Source: Bradyrhizobium sp. 199
GTDB taxonomy: Bacteria > Pseudomonadota > Alphaproteobacteria > Rhizobiales > Xanthobacteraceae
Direction: 5' to 3'
NCBI RefSeq assembly: GCF_023073355.1
Contig: NZ_JADPJI010000002.1
Span: forward strand, 496,001 to 560,000
DNA length: 64,000 bases
Each line of letters opens with the position of its first letter. The stretch's first letter is position 1. Below are positions 54,798-63,315 of the stretch, piece by piece. Made by a program: the position numbers and the translations under genes. Under the pieces are notes generated by a model that searched no databases, was not told the origin of the DNA, and saw only the letters and a program-made list of their open reading frames with translations.

Positions 54798-55607
54798 ATG
54801 CTGGTGGTGGAAGGTCTGACGTGTCGCTTCGGCGCAAAAGCCGCGGTGGACGACGCTTCGTTTCAAGTGTCTCCCGGCGGCTTCGTCGGTGTGATCGGAC
54901 GGTCCGGGGCCGGCAAGTCGACCCTGCTGCGGAGCATCAACGGCCTGGTGACGCCGACTGATGGACGCATCCTGTTCGACGGGATCGACGTCACCGCCAT
55001 GCGCGGCAAGGAGCTGCGGCAGTGGCGGGCGCGTTCGGCGATGATCTTCCAGCAGTTCAACCTGGTCGGGCGGCTCGATGTTCTCACCAACGTCCTGATG
55101 GGGCGCCTTGCGGCGATGCCGGTCTGGCGTTCGCTATCGCAAATCTGGCCGGAACGGGACAAGGCGCTGGCGATGTCCGCACTCGAACAGTTCGACATCG
55201 CATCGCTCGCCGCCCAGCGCGCCGACCAGCTCTCCGGCGGCCAGCAGCAGCGCGTCGCGATCGCGCGCGCTTTGGTGCAGCAGCCCGACATCATCCTCGC
55301 CGACGAGCCGATCGCCTCGCTCGATCCGCGCAACACCAAAATCGTGATGGACGCGCTGCTGCGCATCAACAAGCATTTCGGCATCACCGTGCTCTGCAAT
55401 TTGCATTCGCTCGATCTGGCGCGCAGCTATTGCGACCGCCTGATCGGCATGGCGCAAGGGCGCGTGGTGTTCGACGGCGCACCGTCCGCGCTGACCGACC
55501 ACGTCGCACGCGAGCTCTACGATCTCGAAGCCGCCGAGGTCATGGGCGCCATGCCGATCCCGGTGCCCGAAGATGTCCCGACGCTCGGAACGGCCGCGGC
55601 CGCCTGA
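54798..55607 (+). CDS. phnC: Phosphonate ABC transporter, ATP-binding protein
   Basis: A 269-residue ABC ATPase: Walker [11 protein letters not shown] loop [17 protein letters not shown], signature [15 protein letters not shown] and Walker [14 protein letters not shown], with HS switch. The [17 protein letters not shown] stretch is typical of PhnC. The ATG at 54798 has CTGGAG upstream. A weak Pho-box-like pair (GTGTCAC and GTGTTAA, 54738-54752) lies before it. First of phnCDEE. Confidence 0.95.
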   Translation: MLVVEGLTCRFGAKAAVDDASFQVSPGGFVGVIGRSGAGKSTLLRSINGLVTPTDGRILFDGIDVTAMRGKELRQWRARSAMIFQQFNLVGRLDVLTNVLMGRLAAMPVWRSLSQIWPERDKALAMSALEQFDIASLAAQRADQLSGGQQQRVAIARALVQQPDIILADEPIASLDPRNTKIVMDALLRINKHFGITVLCNLHSLDLARSYCDRLIGMAQGRVVFDGAPSALTDHVARELYDLEAAEVMGAMPIPVPEDVPTLGTAAAA

Positions 55608-55656
55608 GCGACGTCTGTTTCTTTTGCAAACCGACCCAACCGATGAAGAGGGTATC

Positions 55657-56592
55657 ATGATCACTCGCAGATTAGTCCTTGCCGGCGCCGCCGCGCTCGC
55701 GCTCACGGCTTCCGCCTCCGCGGACGACTGGAAAGCCAAATATCCCGAGCTGACTTTTGCGGTCGTCCCGGCCGAGAACGCCTCCGGCGTCACCGAGCGC
55801 TGGGCGCCGTTCGTGAGCTATCTCTCCAAAGAATTGGGCGTGAAGGTCACGCTGCGCATCGCCAACGACTATGCCGCTGTCATCGAAGGCCAGCGTGCCG
55901 GCAACATCCACATCGCCAGCTACGGCTCGGCCTCGTTCGCGCGCGCCCGCCTGACTGGTGTCAAGTCCGACGCCTTCGCCAACGACATCAACGCGGACGG
56001 CTCGACCGGCTATTATTCGGTATTCTTCGTCAAGGCGAGCAGCGCCTACAAGAAGGTCGACGACCTCAAGGGCAAGAACCTCGGCCTGGTCGATCCGAAC
56101 TCGACTTCCGGCAACAACGTGCCGCGCTTCGAGCTCGACAAGATGGGCATCCACGATGCCGACGGCTATTTCAGCAGGGTCGTCTTCACCGGTAGCCACG
56201 AGAACGCGATGCTGGCGCTGTCGCAGGGCACGGTCGACGTCGCCGCCAACCAGTGGACCAGCGACGACGATTCCACGCTGGCGCAGATGCTGACCAAGGG
56301 CATGCTGAAGAATGCCGACGGCTCGGCGATGAAGAAGGACGATTTTCGCATCATCCACAAGTCGGCGCCGATCATCAACGGCCCCTATGCCTACAACTCC
56401 GACCTGCCGGAAGATGCCAAGGCCGCCATTGCGAAAGCGTTCTTCGACGCGCCGGCCAAGGACAAGGCGGCGTTTGACCGTCTTTCCGATGGCCAGAAGA
56501 AGGGCTTTCATCCCGCCACCACCAAGGACTGGGAGGGCACGATCGAGCTGATCAGGTTCGTCGACGCGCTGCGTAAAAAGAAGGCGTCCTAA
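55657..56592 (+). CDS. phnD: Phosphonate ABC transporter, periplasmic binding protein
   Basis: A 311-residue binding protein with signal peptide (LVLAGAAALALTASASA). It has the PhnD family order: LTFAVVPAENASGVTERWAP, IASYGSASFARARLTG, LVDPNSTSGNNVPRFELDKM and SHENAMLALSQGTVDVAAN. GAGGG precedes the ATG. It delivers alkyl- or aminoethyl-phosphonate to PhnE; ligand range cannot be told. Confidence 0.95.
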   Translation: MITRRLVLAGAAALALTASASADDWKAKYPELTFAVVPAENASGVTERWAPFVSYLSKELGVKVTLRIANDYAAVIEGQRAGNIHIASYGSASFARARLTGVKSDAFANDINADGSTGYYSVFFVKASSAYKKVDDLKGKNLGLVDPNSTSGNNVPRFELDKMGIHDADGYFSRVVFTGSHENAMLALSQGTVDVAANQWTSDDDSTLAQMLTKGMLKNADGSAMKKDDFRIIHKSAPIINGPYAYNSDLPEDAKAAIAKAFFDAPAKDKAAFDRLSDGQKKGFHPATTKDWEGTIELIRFVDALRKKKAS

Positions 56593-56664
56593 ATTCGGGA
56601 CGATGCCACTGAGGCCGGGTCGATCGACCCCGCTCTTTCTTTGACGCGACTTAATCTCAGGCCG

Positions 56665-57549
56665 ATGACAACAGCGGTTTCGATCCTTCCCGAGCAGCAG
56701 CTTGCCGTGCTCAACGCCGCCTATCGCCGGGCGGTTGGGCGCAAGCGGCTCCGCCTGCTGTTGGAACTTGTGATCTTCGCCGCGGCGCTGCTGCTCGCCG
56801 CAATCGGCGCCGAAGTGAATCTGCGCACGCTCTTCACCCATTTCGGCAATTTCTTCAGCTATTTCGACCGCATCCTCACGCTCGACACGGGCCAACGCGT
56901 CTGGACCGATGTCGGCGAGTGGCTGTGGGGCTGGCGCAAATGGCTGAAGATGCTGGGCGAGACCTTGCTCATCAGCTATGTCGGCACGCTGATCGGCGCG
57001 ACCCTGGCATTTTGCCTCAACTTCTTTGCCGCGGAAAATACCTCACCCGCCCCCTGGCTGCGCTTCACGGTGCGGCGCCTGCTCGAATTCGCCCGCACCG
57101 TACCGGGCATCGTCTTCGCGCTGATCTTCGTGATCGCCTTCGGCCTGGGTCCGATGGCGGGCGTGCTCGCGATCGCGATCCACTCCACCGGTGCGCTCGG
57201 CAAGCTGTTCTCGGAGATCGTCGAGAACGCCGACATGAAGCCGGTCGAGGGCATCCGTTCGACCGGCGCGAGCTGGCTGTCCTGCATGCGGTTTGCGGTG
57301 GTACCACAGGTGACCGCGGGCTATGCCAGCTACGCGCTGCTGCGCTTCGAGATCAACGTCCGCGAAGCCTCCGTGATGGGCTTTGTCGGCGCTGGCGGCA
57401 TCGGCCAGGAGCTCGTTGTCGCCATCCGCAAATTCTATTACTCGGACGTCAGCGCGATCCTGCTCACGATCATCATCACCGTCTTCATCATCGACATCAC
57501 CACTGGCTGGTTGCGCGGCCGCCTGTTCGGCGGCGAGGCGCGCACGTGA
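56665..57549 (+). CDS. phnE: Phosphonate ABC transporter permease, first subunit
   Basis: A 294-residue permease with six helices and the EAA loop region EIVENADMKPVEGIRSTGAS. The start at 56665 avoids a TTG eight codons earlier. It lies after phnD and overlaps the second permease by 4 bases, so the two likely form a heterodimer rather than the homodimer found in E. coli. Confidence 0.93.
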   Translation: MTTAVSILPEQQLAVLNAAYRRAVGRKRLRLLLELVIFAAALLLAAIGAEVNLRTLFTHFGNFFSYFDRILTLDTGQRVWTDVGEWLWGWRKWLKMLGETLLISYVGTLIGATLAFCLNFFAAENTSPAPWLRFTVRRLLEFARTVPGIVFALIFVIAFGLGPMAGVLAIAIHSTGALGKLFSEIVENADMKPVEGIRSTGASWLSCMRFAVVPQVTAGYASYALLRFEINVREASVMGFVGAGGIGQELVVAIRKFYYSDVSAILLTIIITVFIIDITTGWLRGRLFGGEART

Positions 57550-58394
57550 CGGGGCCGCACGAGGTCGATGCACGACAACTTCGGGCGCGCTACCCCGATA
57601 TATTCGACCGGCCCGCCTCGGCGCGCCTTGCCATGCCGGCGATGATCTTCGCGGCATTCGCGATCCTCATTTATGGCCTCGTCGATCTCGATTTTTCGCC
57701 GTCGCGATTCGTCGCGGGTCTCAGCCAGCTCGGCTGGATCTCTTTGATGATGATCCCGCCCGATCCCGGCTCCTCGCTGCCGATCTATCTGAAGGCGCTC
57801 GGCGAGACGCTGTCGATCGCGCTGCTCGGCACGACGCTGGCTGCGGTGTTCGCACTCCCGGTCAGCCTGCTGGCTGCGCGCAACGTGGTGCCGTCCAGCC
57901 TCCTGCGCTTTCCCGTTCGCCGCGTCCTGGATTCGATCCGCGGCGTCGACACGCTGATCTGGGCGCTGGTGTGGATCAACGTCGTCGGGCTCGGCCCGTT
58001 CGCCGGCGTGCTCGCCATCGCGGTGTCGGATTTTGGCGCCTTTGGAAAACTGTTCTCAGAGGCGATCGAGAGCGCCGACCAGAAACAGGTCGAAGGCATT
58101 CGCGCCTCCGGCGGCAGCCCGCTGCACGAGATCCGCTTCGGCCTGCTGCCGCAGGTCCTTCCCGTCATCGCCGGCCAGGTGCTCTATTTCATCGAATCCA
58201 ACACCCGCTCGGCCACCATCATCGGCATCGTCGGCGCCGGCGGCATCGGCCTCCAGCTTGCCGAGCAGATCCGCGTCTTGGAATGGCAAAAAGTGTCGTT
58301 CCTGATCCTGATGATCCTGATCGCAGTGGCCGCGATCGATTTCGTCTCGGGAAAATTGCGCTTCGCCATCATCGGCCGGAGGGCAGTGGCGTAG
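57546..58394 (+). CDS. phnE: Phosphonate ABC transporter permease, second subunit
   Basis: A 282-residue permease starting at a GTG that overlaps the first permease stop (GTGA). It has the EAA-like loop EAIESADQKQVEGIRASGGSP and the terminal GAGGIGLQLAEQIR. The N-terminus is polar and lies before TM1 at about residue 35. The two permeases share fold and loop but diverge in sequence, so they arose from an old duplication. Confidence 0.93.
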   Translation: MTGPHEVDARQLRARYPDIFDRPASARLAMPAMIFAAFAILIYGLVDLDFSPSRFVAGLSQLGWISLMMIPPDPGSSLPIYLKALGETLSIALLGTTLAAVFALPVSLLAARNVVPSSLLRFPVRRVLDSIRGVDTLIWALVWINVVGLGPFAGVLAIAVSDFGAFGKLFSEAIESADQKQVEGIRASGGSPLHEIRFGLLPQVLPVIAGQVLYFIESNTRSATIIGIVGAGGIGLQLAEQIRVLEWQKVSFLILMILIAVAAIDFVSGKLRFAIIGRRAVA

Positions 58395-58410
58395 GTTCTT
58401 CTCTTCCCTT

Positions 58411-58552
58411 CTCCCCTTGTGGGAGAAGGTGGCGCGAAGCGCCGGATGAGGGGTTGCATCCGCAAATCCAACTGTGGAATCTCTTCGCGAGAGAGACCCC
58501 TCACCCGGATCGCATCTTGCGATGCGATCCGACCTCTCCCACAGGGGGAGAG
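58411..58552. repeat. Long inverted repeat after phnE
   Basis: CTCCCCTTGTGGGAGAAGGT (58411-58430) pairs with 58532-58552 and GCCGGATGAGGGG (58441) with 58497-58510, giving a ~140-base cruciform-like structure. It separates the convergent phnE and phnF and probably ends both transcripts. It resembles a dispersed repeat widespread in rhizobial chromosomes. Confidence 0.75.
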
Positions 58553-58576
58553 GTGCACCGCGGGCGTGGCACCAAC

Positions 58577-59308
58577 TCACCCGTTCTCCACCAGAAACTC
58601 CACTCGCTCCGCGGCAAAGCGCGAATGCTTGGTCATCAGCGGCTTGCCGTGGAGATCGTGGTCGGTCGCGTCGACCACCAGGATCGGCCGTCCCAGCGCA
58701 AGATCAAGCCGGGCGGCGTCGGTTGCGTCGACGATGCCGGCGGTGATTCGGGTCGCGCCGCGGCGATAGTCGCGCACGTCATAATGTTCGAGCAGTTTTG
58801 TCATCGAGCGCGTCGCTGCGAACACGGCGCCGGCGCCCGGAAACAGCACGGCGGACAACCAGGTGGTCGAGATGCAGATCGGCGTACGATCGGCGAGGCG
58901 GATCGCCTCGATCCGCACCAGCGGCGCGCCGGTCTTCAATCCGAGCTCCCGCGCCAGCTCACGCGTCGCGACGTCCTCCCTTGCCTCGATTAGCCGGCCA
59001 TGCGGTTCGCGCCCCTCGGCCCCGACAATCTCTGAGAAGCGGGTGCGCGAGCGCAAGGGATAGGCGAGCTTCTGCGCCTCGACATAGGTTCCGCTGCCGC
59101 GCTCTGCCCGCACCAGGCCACGTTCGGCAAGGGCTGCCAGTGCCCGCCGCACGGTGTGGCGGTTGACGCGATAGGTCTCCGCGATCTCGATCTCGCCCGG
59201 CAATTTGTCGCCGGCCGCAAAGCGGCCGTCGGCGATGCCACGCTCGATGCCGTCGGCAACGAGGCGCCATAACGCAACGCCCGACGATGCAGTGTCTTGC
59301 ATGCTCAT
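58577..59308 (-). CDS. phnF: GntR/HutC-type repressor of phosphonate genes
   Basis: A 243-residue regulator: winged helix (LPGEIEIAETYRVNRHTVRRALAALAERGLV) and a UTRA ligand domain (RIEAIRLADRTPICISTTWL, RGATRITAGIVDATDA). Its place between the phnCDEE and phnGHIJKL units makes it PhnF. It is divergent from phnG with an excellent palindrome in between, so it should repress both itself and phnG-L until a phosphonate-derived ligand appears. Confidence 0.92.
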   Translation of the reverse strand: MSMQDTASSGVALWRLVADGIERGIADGRFAAGDKLPGEIEIAETYRVNRHTVRRALAALAERGLVRAERGSGTYVEAQKLAYPLRSRTRFSEIVGAEGREPHGRLIEAREDVATRELARELGLKTGAPLVRIEAIRLADRTPICISTTWLSAVLFPGAGAVFAATRSMTKLLEHYDVRDYRRGATRITAGIVDATDAARLDLALGRPILVVDATDHDLHGKPLMTKHSRFAAERVEFLVENG

Positions 59309-59339
59309 ATCGCCGGTCAGCCTAGCCCGGGAATCGGCT

Positions 59340-59368
59340 TTGTCACGAAACAGTCATGGCGTTCATTT
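59340..59368 (+). promoter_or_regulatory. Pho-box-like site before phnG
   Basis: TTGTCAC, CAGTCAT and TTCATTT are spaced 11 bases apart with 4-base spacers, the layout of PhoB sites. It ends 3 bases before the PhnF palindrome, so PhoB activation and PhnF repression may compete at the phnG promoter. Confidence 0.65.
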
Positions 59369-59370
59369 AT

Positions 59371-59398
59371 AAAGTTGTCTAGTATCATAGACAACTTT
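59371..59398. promoter_or_regulatory. PhnF operator candidate
   Basis: Perfect 11-bp arms AAAGTTGTCTA and TAGACAACTTT flank a 6-base centre GTATCA. HutC-type GntR regulators bind such dyads. The site is midway between the divergent phnF and phnG starts (59308 and 59424). Confidence 0.8.
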
Positions 59399-59423
59399 GA
59401 TGCGGCAAGTTCTGTAAGGTTCG

Positions 59424-59888
59424 GTGGATCAGGTGACCCAACACAACGACCAGCAAGCCCAGCGCAAGGCCGCAATGGCCGTGCTGGCGCACGCGGAGGC
59501 GGGCGAGATCGCCGCCCGGCTCCGCGACTTGACCCTGCCCCCCTATCAGGATCTGCGGGCGCCCGAAAACGGTCTCGTCATGCTGCGCGGCCGCGCCGGT
59601 GGCGACGGCGCGCCGTTCAATCTCGGCGAAGCCACGGTCTCGCGCGCGGCGGTGCGGCTTGCGAGCGGCGAGGTTGGTTTCGGCTACACGCTCGGGCGTG
59701 ACGGTGAAAAGGCGCGGCTGATCGCCCTGTGCGATGCGCTGGTGCAGTCCCGCGATTTCGGCGGAGCGGTCGAACGGGACGTTATTGCCCCGTTGCGTGA
59801 GCAGCTTATGACGAGGCGCACGCAGGCAGCGGCCGAGACCGCTGCGACGAAGGTTGATTTCTACACCATGGTGCGCGGTGAGGGGTGA
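59424..59888 (+). CDS. phnG: Carbon-phosphorus lyase core subunit PhnG
   Basis: A 154-residue subunit of the PhnGHIJ core complex, which with PhnI displaces adenine from ATP by phosphonate. Family features: RDLTLPPYQDLRAPENGLVM, GRAGGDGAPFNLGEATVSRA, GEVGFGYTLGRD and the end KVDFYTMVRG. The start is a GTG with TAAGG upstream; a GTG three codons later is an alternative. phnH starts 4 bases after the stop. Confidence 0.93.
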   Translation: MDQVTQHNDQQAQRKAAMAVLAHAEAGEIAARLRDLTLPPYQDLRAPENGLVMLRGRAGGDGAPFNLGEATVSRAAVRLASGEVGFGYTLGRDGEKARLIALCDALVQSRDFGGAVERDVIAPLREQLMTRRTQAAAETAATKVDFYTMVRGEG

Positions 59889-59892
59889 GATC

Positions 59893-60501
59893 ATGACCAC
59901 GATTGCGGAACTGCCGCCGGGTTTCGCCGACAAGGTGCTGTCGGCGCAATCGACCTTTCGCTCGGTGATGGACGCGATGGCGCGCCCCGGCTCGGTCCAG
60001 CGCATCGTGCCGGGAGCCGGGACGCCCGAGACGATGATGCGCGGCACCGCCGCGATCGCGCTGACGCTGTTCGACCACGATACGCCGCTTTGGCTCGATT
60101 CGCGGATGGCGGAGAGCTCGGGCGTGGTGAAATGGCTGAAATTCCACACCGGCGCGCCGGTGGTGCAGAATTCCTCCGTCGCGAGCTTCGCGCTGATCAG
60201 CGATGGCGGAGCGCTTCCGCCGCTCGAGCGCTTCGCGTTCGGGACGAGCGAATACCCAGACCGTTCGACCACATTGATCCTCCAGGTCGAGCGCCTGGAT
60301 GCAGGCCGCAGCTTCGAGCTGCGCGGTCCGGGGATCGACGGCGCCGCGACGCTCCAGGCGGCGATCGAGCCGTTCGATCTGTTCGAGCGCCTGCATGTCA
60401 ACGAGGCGCTGTTTCCGCGCGGCATCGATGTCGTGCTGGTCGCCGATGACGCCGTGGTGGCGATCCCCCGCACTACGCGCGTCATGAGCAAGGGAAGCTG
60501 A
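59893..60501 (+). CDS. phnH: Carbon-phosphorus lyase core subunit PhnH
   Basis: A 202-residue core subunit: FADKVLSAQSTFRSVMDAMA, ARPGSVQRI, LTLFDHDTPLWL, YPDRSTTLILQVE and LRGPGIDGAATLQ are family hallmarks. PhnH stabilises the complex and is needed for activity. The ATG at 59893 is preferred for the strong GAGGGGTGAG upstream. phnI starts 3 bases after its stop. Confidence 0.94.
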   Translation: MTTIAELPPGFADKVLSAQSTFRSVMDAMARPGSVQRIVPGAGTPETMMRGTAAIALTLFDHDTPLWLDSRMAESSGVVKWLKFHTGAPVVQNSSVASFALISDGGALPPLERFAFGTSEYPDRSTTLILQVERLDAGRSFELRGPGIDGAATLQAAIEPFDLFERLHVNEALFPRGIDVVLVADDAVVAIPRTTRVMSKGS

Positions 60502-60504
60502 AGC

Positions 60505-61608
60505 ATGTATGTCGCAGTCAAAGGCGGCGAACGCGCCATCGAGAACGCCCATCGCCTGCTCGCACATAAGCGGCGCGGCGTCCAAAGCGTTCCGGAGGTC
60601 ACGCTGGACCAGATCTCGGAGCAGCTTGGCCTTGCCGTGGACCGCGTCATGAGCGAAGGCTCGCTCTACGACCGCGAGCTGGCCTCGCTCGCGATCAAGC
60701 AGGCGCGCGGCGATCTGATCGAGGCGATCTTCCTGGTTCGCGCCTTCCGCGCCACGATGCCGCGTTTCGGCGCCAGCGAGCCCGTGGACACCGGCGCGAT
60801 GCGGGTGCAGCGGCGGGTGTCATCGACCTTCAAGGACATTCCGGGCGGCCAGATCCTCGGGCCGACCTTCGACTATACCCACCGCCTGCTCGATCCCTCG
60901 CTCGCGGAAGGATACGTGCCGGAGGCGCCGGCAACCGCCGAAGCCTCGGCGGCGCCGACGCCGCGCGTGACGGATATTCTCGGACGCGACGGGCTGATCG
61001 AACCCTCGCCGCAGGCCGAAGACGGCGCCAGCGTCGGCGATCTCACCCGCGAGCCGCTGAACTTCCCGGCCGACCGTGATTTGCGTCTGCAAAATCTCGC
61101 GCGGGGTGACGAAGGGTTTTTGCTGGCGATGGGCTATTCCACCCAGCGCGGCTATGGCCGCAACCATCCCTTTGCCGGCGAGATCCGCTTCGGCGAGGTC
61201 GAGGTGGAGTTCGTCGCGGAAGACGCCGGCTTCGCCGTGCCGCTGGGTTCGATCGAACTCACCGAGTGCCAGATGGTCAATCAGTTCAAAGGCTCTGCGA
61301 CGGAAGCGCCGTGCTTCACCCGCGGCTATGGCCTCGCCTTCGGCCAGAGCGAGCGCAAGACCATGTCGATGGCGCTGGTTGATCGCGCACTGCGCGCCCG
61401 CGAACTCGGCGAGGAGGTGCGCGCGCCGGCGCAGGACGAGGAGTTCGTGATGTCGCATTCGGACAACGTTCAGGCCACCGGCTTCGTCGAGCATCTGAAG
61501 CTGCCGCATTATGTCGACTTCCAGTCCGAGCTCGGCCTCTTGCGCAAGCTGCGTCAGGAGTTCGCGGATGCCCAGGCGCCCGACGCCATGAAGGAGGCCG
61601 CGGAATGA
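60505..61608 (+). CDS. phnI: Carbon-phosphorus lyase core subunit PhnI
   Basis: A 367-residue subunit, the nucleosidase that forms alpha-D-ribose 1-phosphonate 5-triphosphate together with GHL. Clear segments: MYVAVKGGERAIENAHRLLA, RGDLIEAIFLVRAFRATMPRF, FKDIPGGQILGPTFDYTHR, GYSTQRGYGRNHPFAGEIR and CQMVNQFKGSA. Length is typical. It overlaps phnJ by 4 bases. Confidence 0.96.
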   Translation: MYVAVKGGERAIENAHRLLAHKRRGVQSVPEVTLDQISEQLGLAVDRVMSEGSLYDRELASLAIKQARGDLIEAIFLVRAFRATMPRFGASEPVDTGAMRVQRRVSSTFKDIPGGQILGPTFDYTHRLLDPSLAEGYVPEAPATAEASAAPTPRVTDILGRDGLIEPSPQAEDGASVGDLTREPLNFPADRDLRLQNLARGDEGFLLAMGYSTQRGYGRNHPFAGEIRFGEVEVEFVAEDAGFAVPLGSIELTECQMVNQFKGSATEAPCFTRGYGLAFGQSERKTMSMALVDRALRARELGEEVRAPAQDEEFVMSHSDNVQATGFVEHLKLPHYVDFQSELGLLRKLRQEFADAQAPDAMKEAAE

Positions 61609-62495
61609 ACGCGCCCGCCTACAACTTTGCCTATCTAGACGAGCAGACCAAGCGGATGATCCGCCGCGCGATCCTGAAGGCGATCACGATCCCCGGCTAT
61701 CAGGTGCCGTTCGCCAGCCGCGAAATGCCGATGCCCTATGGCTGGGGCACCGGCGGTGTCCAGGTGACCGCCGCAATCCTCGGTCCCGCCGACGTGCTGA
61801 AGGTGATCGACCAGGGATCCGACGACACCACCAACGCGATCTCGATCCGCAAATTCTTCGCCAAGACCGCGGGCGTCGCCACGACCACGGCGACGGATGC
61901 GGCGACCGTGATCCAGACGCGTCACCGCATCCCGGAGACAGCGCTGCACGAAAATCAGGTGCTGGTCTATCAGGTGCCGATCCCGGAGCCGCTGCGCTTC
62001 CTCGAGCCGCGCGAGACCGAGACGCGGCGCATGCACGCGCTCGCCGAATACGGCCTGATGCATGTGAAGCTCTATGAGGATATCGCCCGCTTCGGCCACA
62101 TCGCGACCGCCTATGCCTATCCGGTGAAGGTGAACGCGCGCTACGTGATGGATCCCTCGCCGACGCCGAAATTCGACAATCCCAAGATGGACAATTGCCC
62201 GGCGCTGCAACTCTTCGGCGCCGGCCGCGAGAAGCGCATCTATGCGATCCCGCCCTATACGAAGGTGGTGTCGCTCGATTTCGAGGATCATCCGTTCGAG
62301 CCGTATCGTTTCAACGCGCCCTGCGCGCTGTGCGGCGCGGAGAATTCCTATCTCGACGAGATCGTCACCGACGACAAGGGCAGCCGCATGTTCGTCTGCT
62401 CGGACACCGACTATTGCGAGGGCCGCCAGACCGCCGGCCATCACGGCAGCCTCAGCGCCGCGCCGTACAAGGAGAAGGCGGGCTCACATGGTTGA
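61605..62495 (+). CDS. phnJ: Carbon-phosphorus lyase PhnJ (radical SAM)
   Basis: A 296-residue enzyme that breaks the C-P bond of ribose 1-alkylphosphonate 5-phosphate to a cyclic 1,2-phosphate and an alkane. The cluster Cys lie at CALCGAENSYLDE (Cys, xx, Cys) and RMFVCSDTDYCEGRQTAGHH, together the four-Cys pattern of PhnJ, which has no CxxxCxxC. PYGWGTGGVQVTAAILG and a Gly-rich N-terminus are conserved. It overlaps both phnI (4 bases) and phnK (8 bases). Confidence 0.96.
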   Translation: MNAPAYNFAYLDEQTKRMIRRAILKAITIPGYQVPFASREMPMPYGWGTGGVQVTAAILGPADVLKVIDQGSDDTTNAISIRKFFAKTAGVATTTATDAATVIQTRHRIPETALHENQVLVYQVPIPEPLRFLEPRETETRRMHALAEYGLMHVKLYEDIARFGHIATAYAYPVKVNARYVMDPSPTPKFDNPKMDNCPALQLFGAGREKRIYAIPPYTKVVSLDFEDHPFEPYRFNAPCALCGAENSYLDEIVTDDKGSRMFVCSDTDYCEGRQTAGHHGSLSAAPYKEKAGSHG

Positions 62496-63315
62496 TCAAG
62501 ACTTGGTCGGTCAAGACTTGGCTGATGTCGATGCCCTTGAAAACGACCAGCCGTTGCTGGCCGCGACGTCTCTCAGCAAATCCTTCGGCCGCATCGCCGC
62601 CTGCCGCGAGGTGTCGTTCGCGCTGTATCCCGGCGAGGTGCTGGCGATCGTCGGCGAGTCCGGCTCGGGCAAATCGACGCTGCTTCAGCTCCTCTCGGGT
62701 CAGCTGGCGGCCAGCGGCGGCCATGTATCCTACCGGATGCGCGACGGTGTCGCTCGCGATCTCGCCACGCTCGGCGAAGCCGAGCGGCGCTTTCTGTTCC
62801 GCACCGATTGGGGCTTCGTGCATCAGGATCCCGCCCAAGGCCTGCGCATGGCGGTGTCGGCCGGCGCCAATGTCGGCGAGCGGTTGATGGCGGTGGGGTG
62901 GAATCACTATGGCCGCATCCGCAACGCCGCGTCGGACTGGCTGACGCGCGTCGAGATCGACGTCGCCCGGATCGACGATGCGCCCCGCACCTATTCCGGC
63001 GGCATGCGCCAGCGCCTCCAGATCGCCCGCAACCTCGTCACCGAGCCGCGGCTGGTGTTCATGGACGAGCCGACCGGCGGCCTCGACGTGTCGGTTCAGG
63101 CACGCCTGCTCGATCTCCTGCGCAGCCTCGTGGCCGAGCTGCACCTCGCCGTCATCATCGTCACCCACGATCTCGCGGTGGCACGCCTCTTGTCGCACCG
63201 CGTGATGGTGATGAAGGGCGGCAGCGTCATCGAGACCGGGCTCACCGACCAGGTGCTCGACGATCCACGCGAGCCCTATACGCAACTCCTCGTCTCCTCG
63301 ATTCTGCCGCCATGA
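62488..63315 (+). CDS. phnK: Phosphonate ABC-type ATPase PhnK
   Basis: A 275-residue ABC ATPase without transporter partner; PhnK docks on the core complex. It shows Walker A GESGSGKST, Q loop RTDWGFVHQDPAQGLRMAVS, signature YSGGMRQRLQIARNL and Walker B VFMDEPTGGLDV. The start overlaps phnJ, with AGGAGAAGG well placed. A short acidic extension (DLVGQDLADVDALEND) precedes the fold. Confidence 0.94.
   Translation: MVDQDLVGQDLADVDALENDQPLLAATSLSKSFGRIAACREVSFALYPGEVLAIVGESGSGKSTLLQLLSGQLAASGGHVSYRMRDGVARDLATLGEAERRFLFRTDWGFVHQDPAQGLRMAVSAGANVGERLMAVGWNHYGRIRNAASDWLTRVEIDVARIDDAPRTYSGGMRQRLQIARNLVTEPRLVFMDEPTGGLDVSVQARLLDLLRSLVAELHLAVIIVTHDLAVARLLSHRVMVMKGGSVIETGLTDQVLDDPREPYTQLLVSSILPP

Noticed and set aside
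55672..56895. Minus-strand open frame of 407 codons over phnD
   Set aside because: Antisense shadow of the clearly recognised phnD gene; no motifs.
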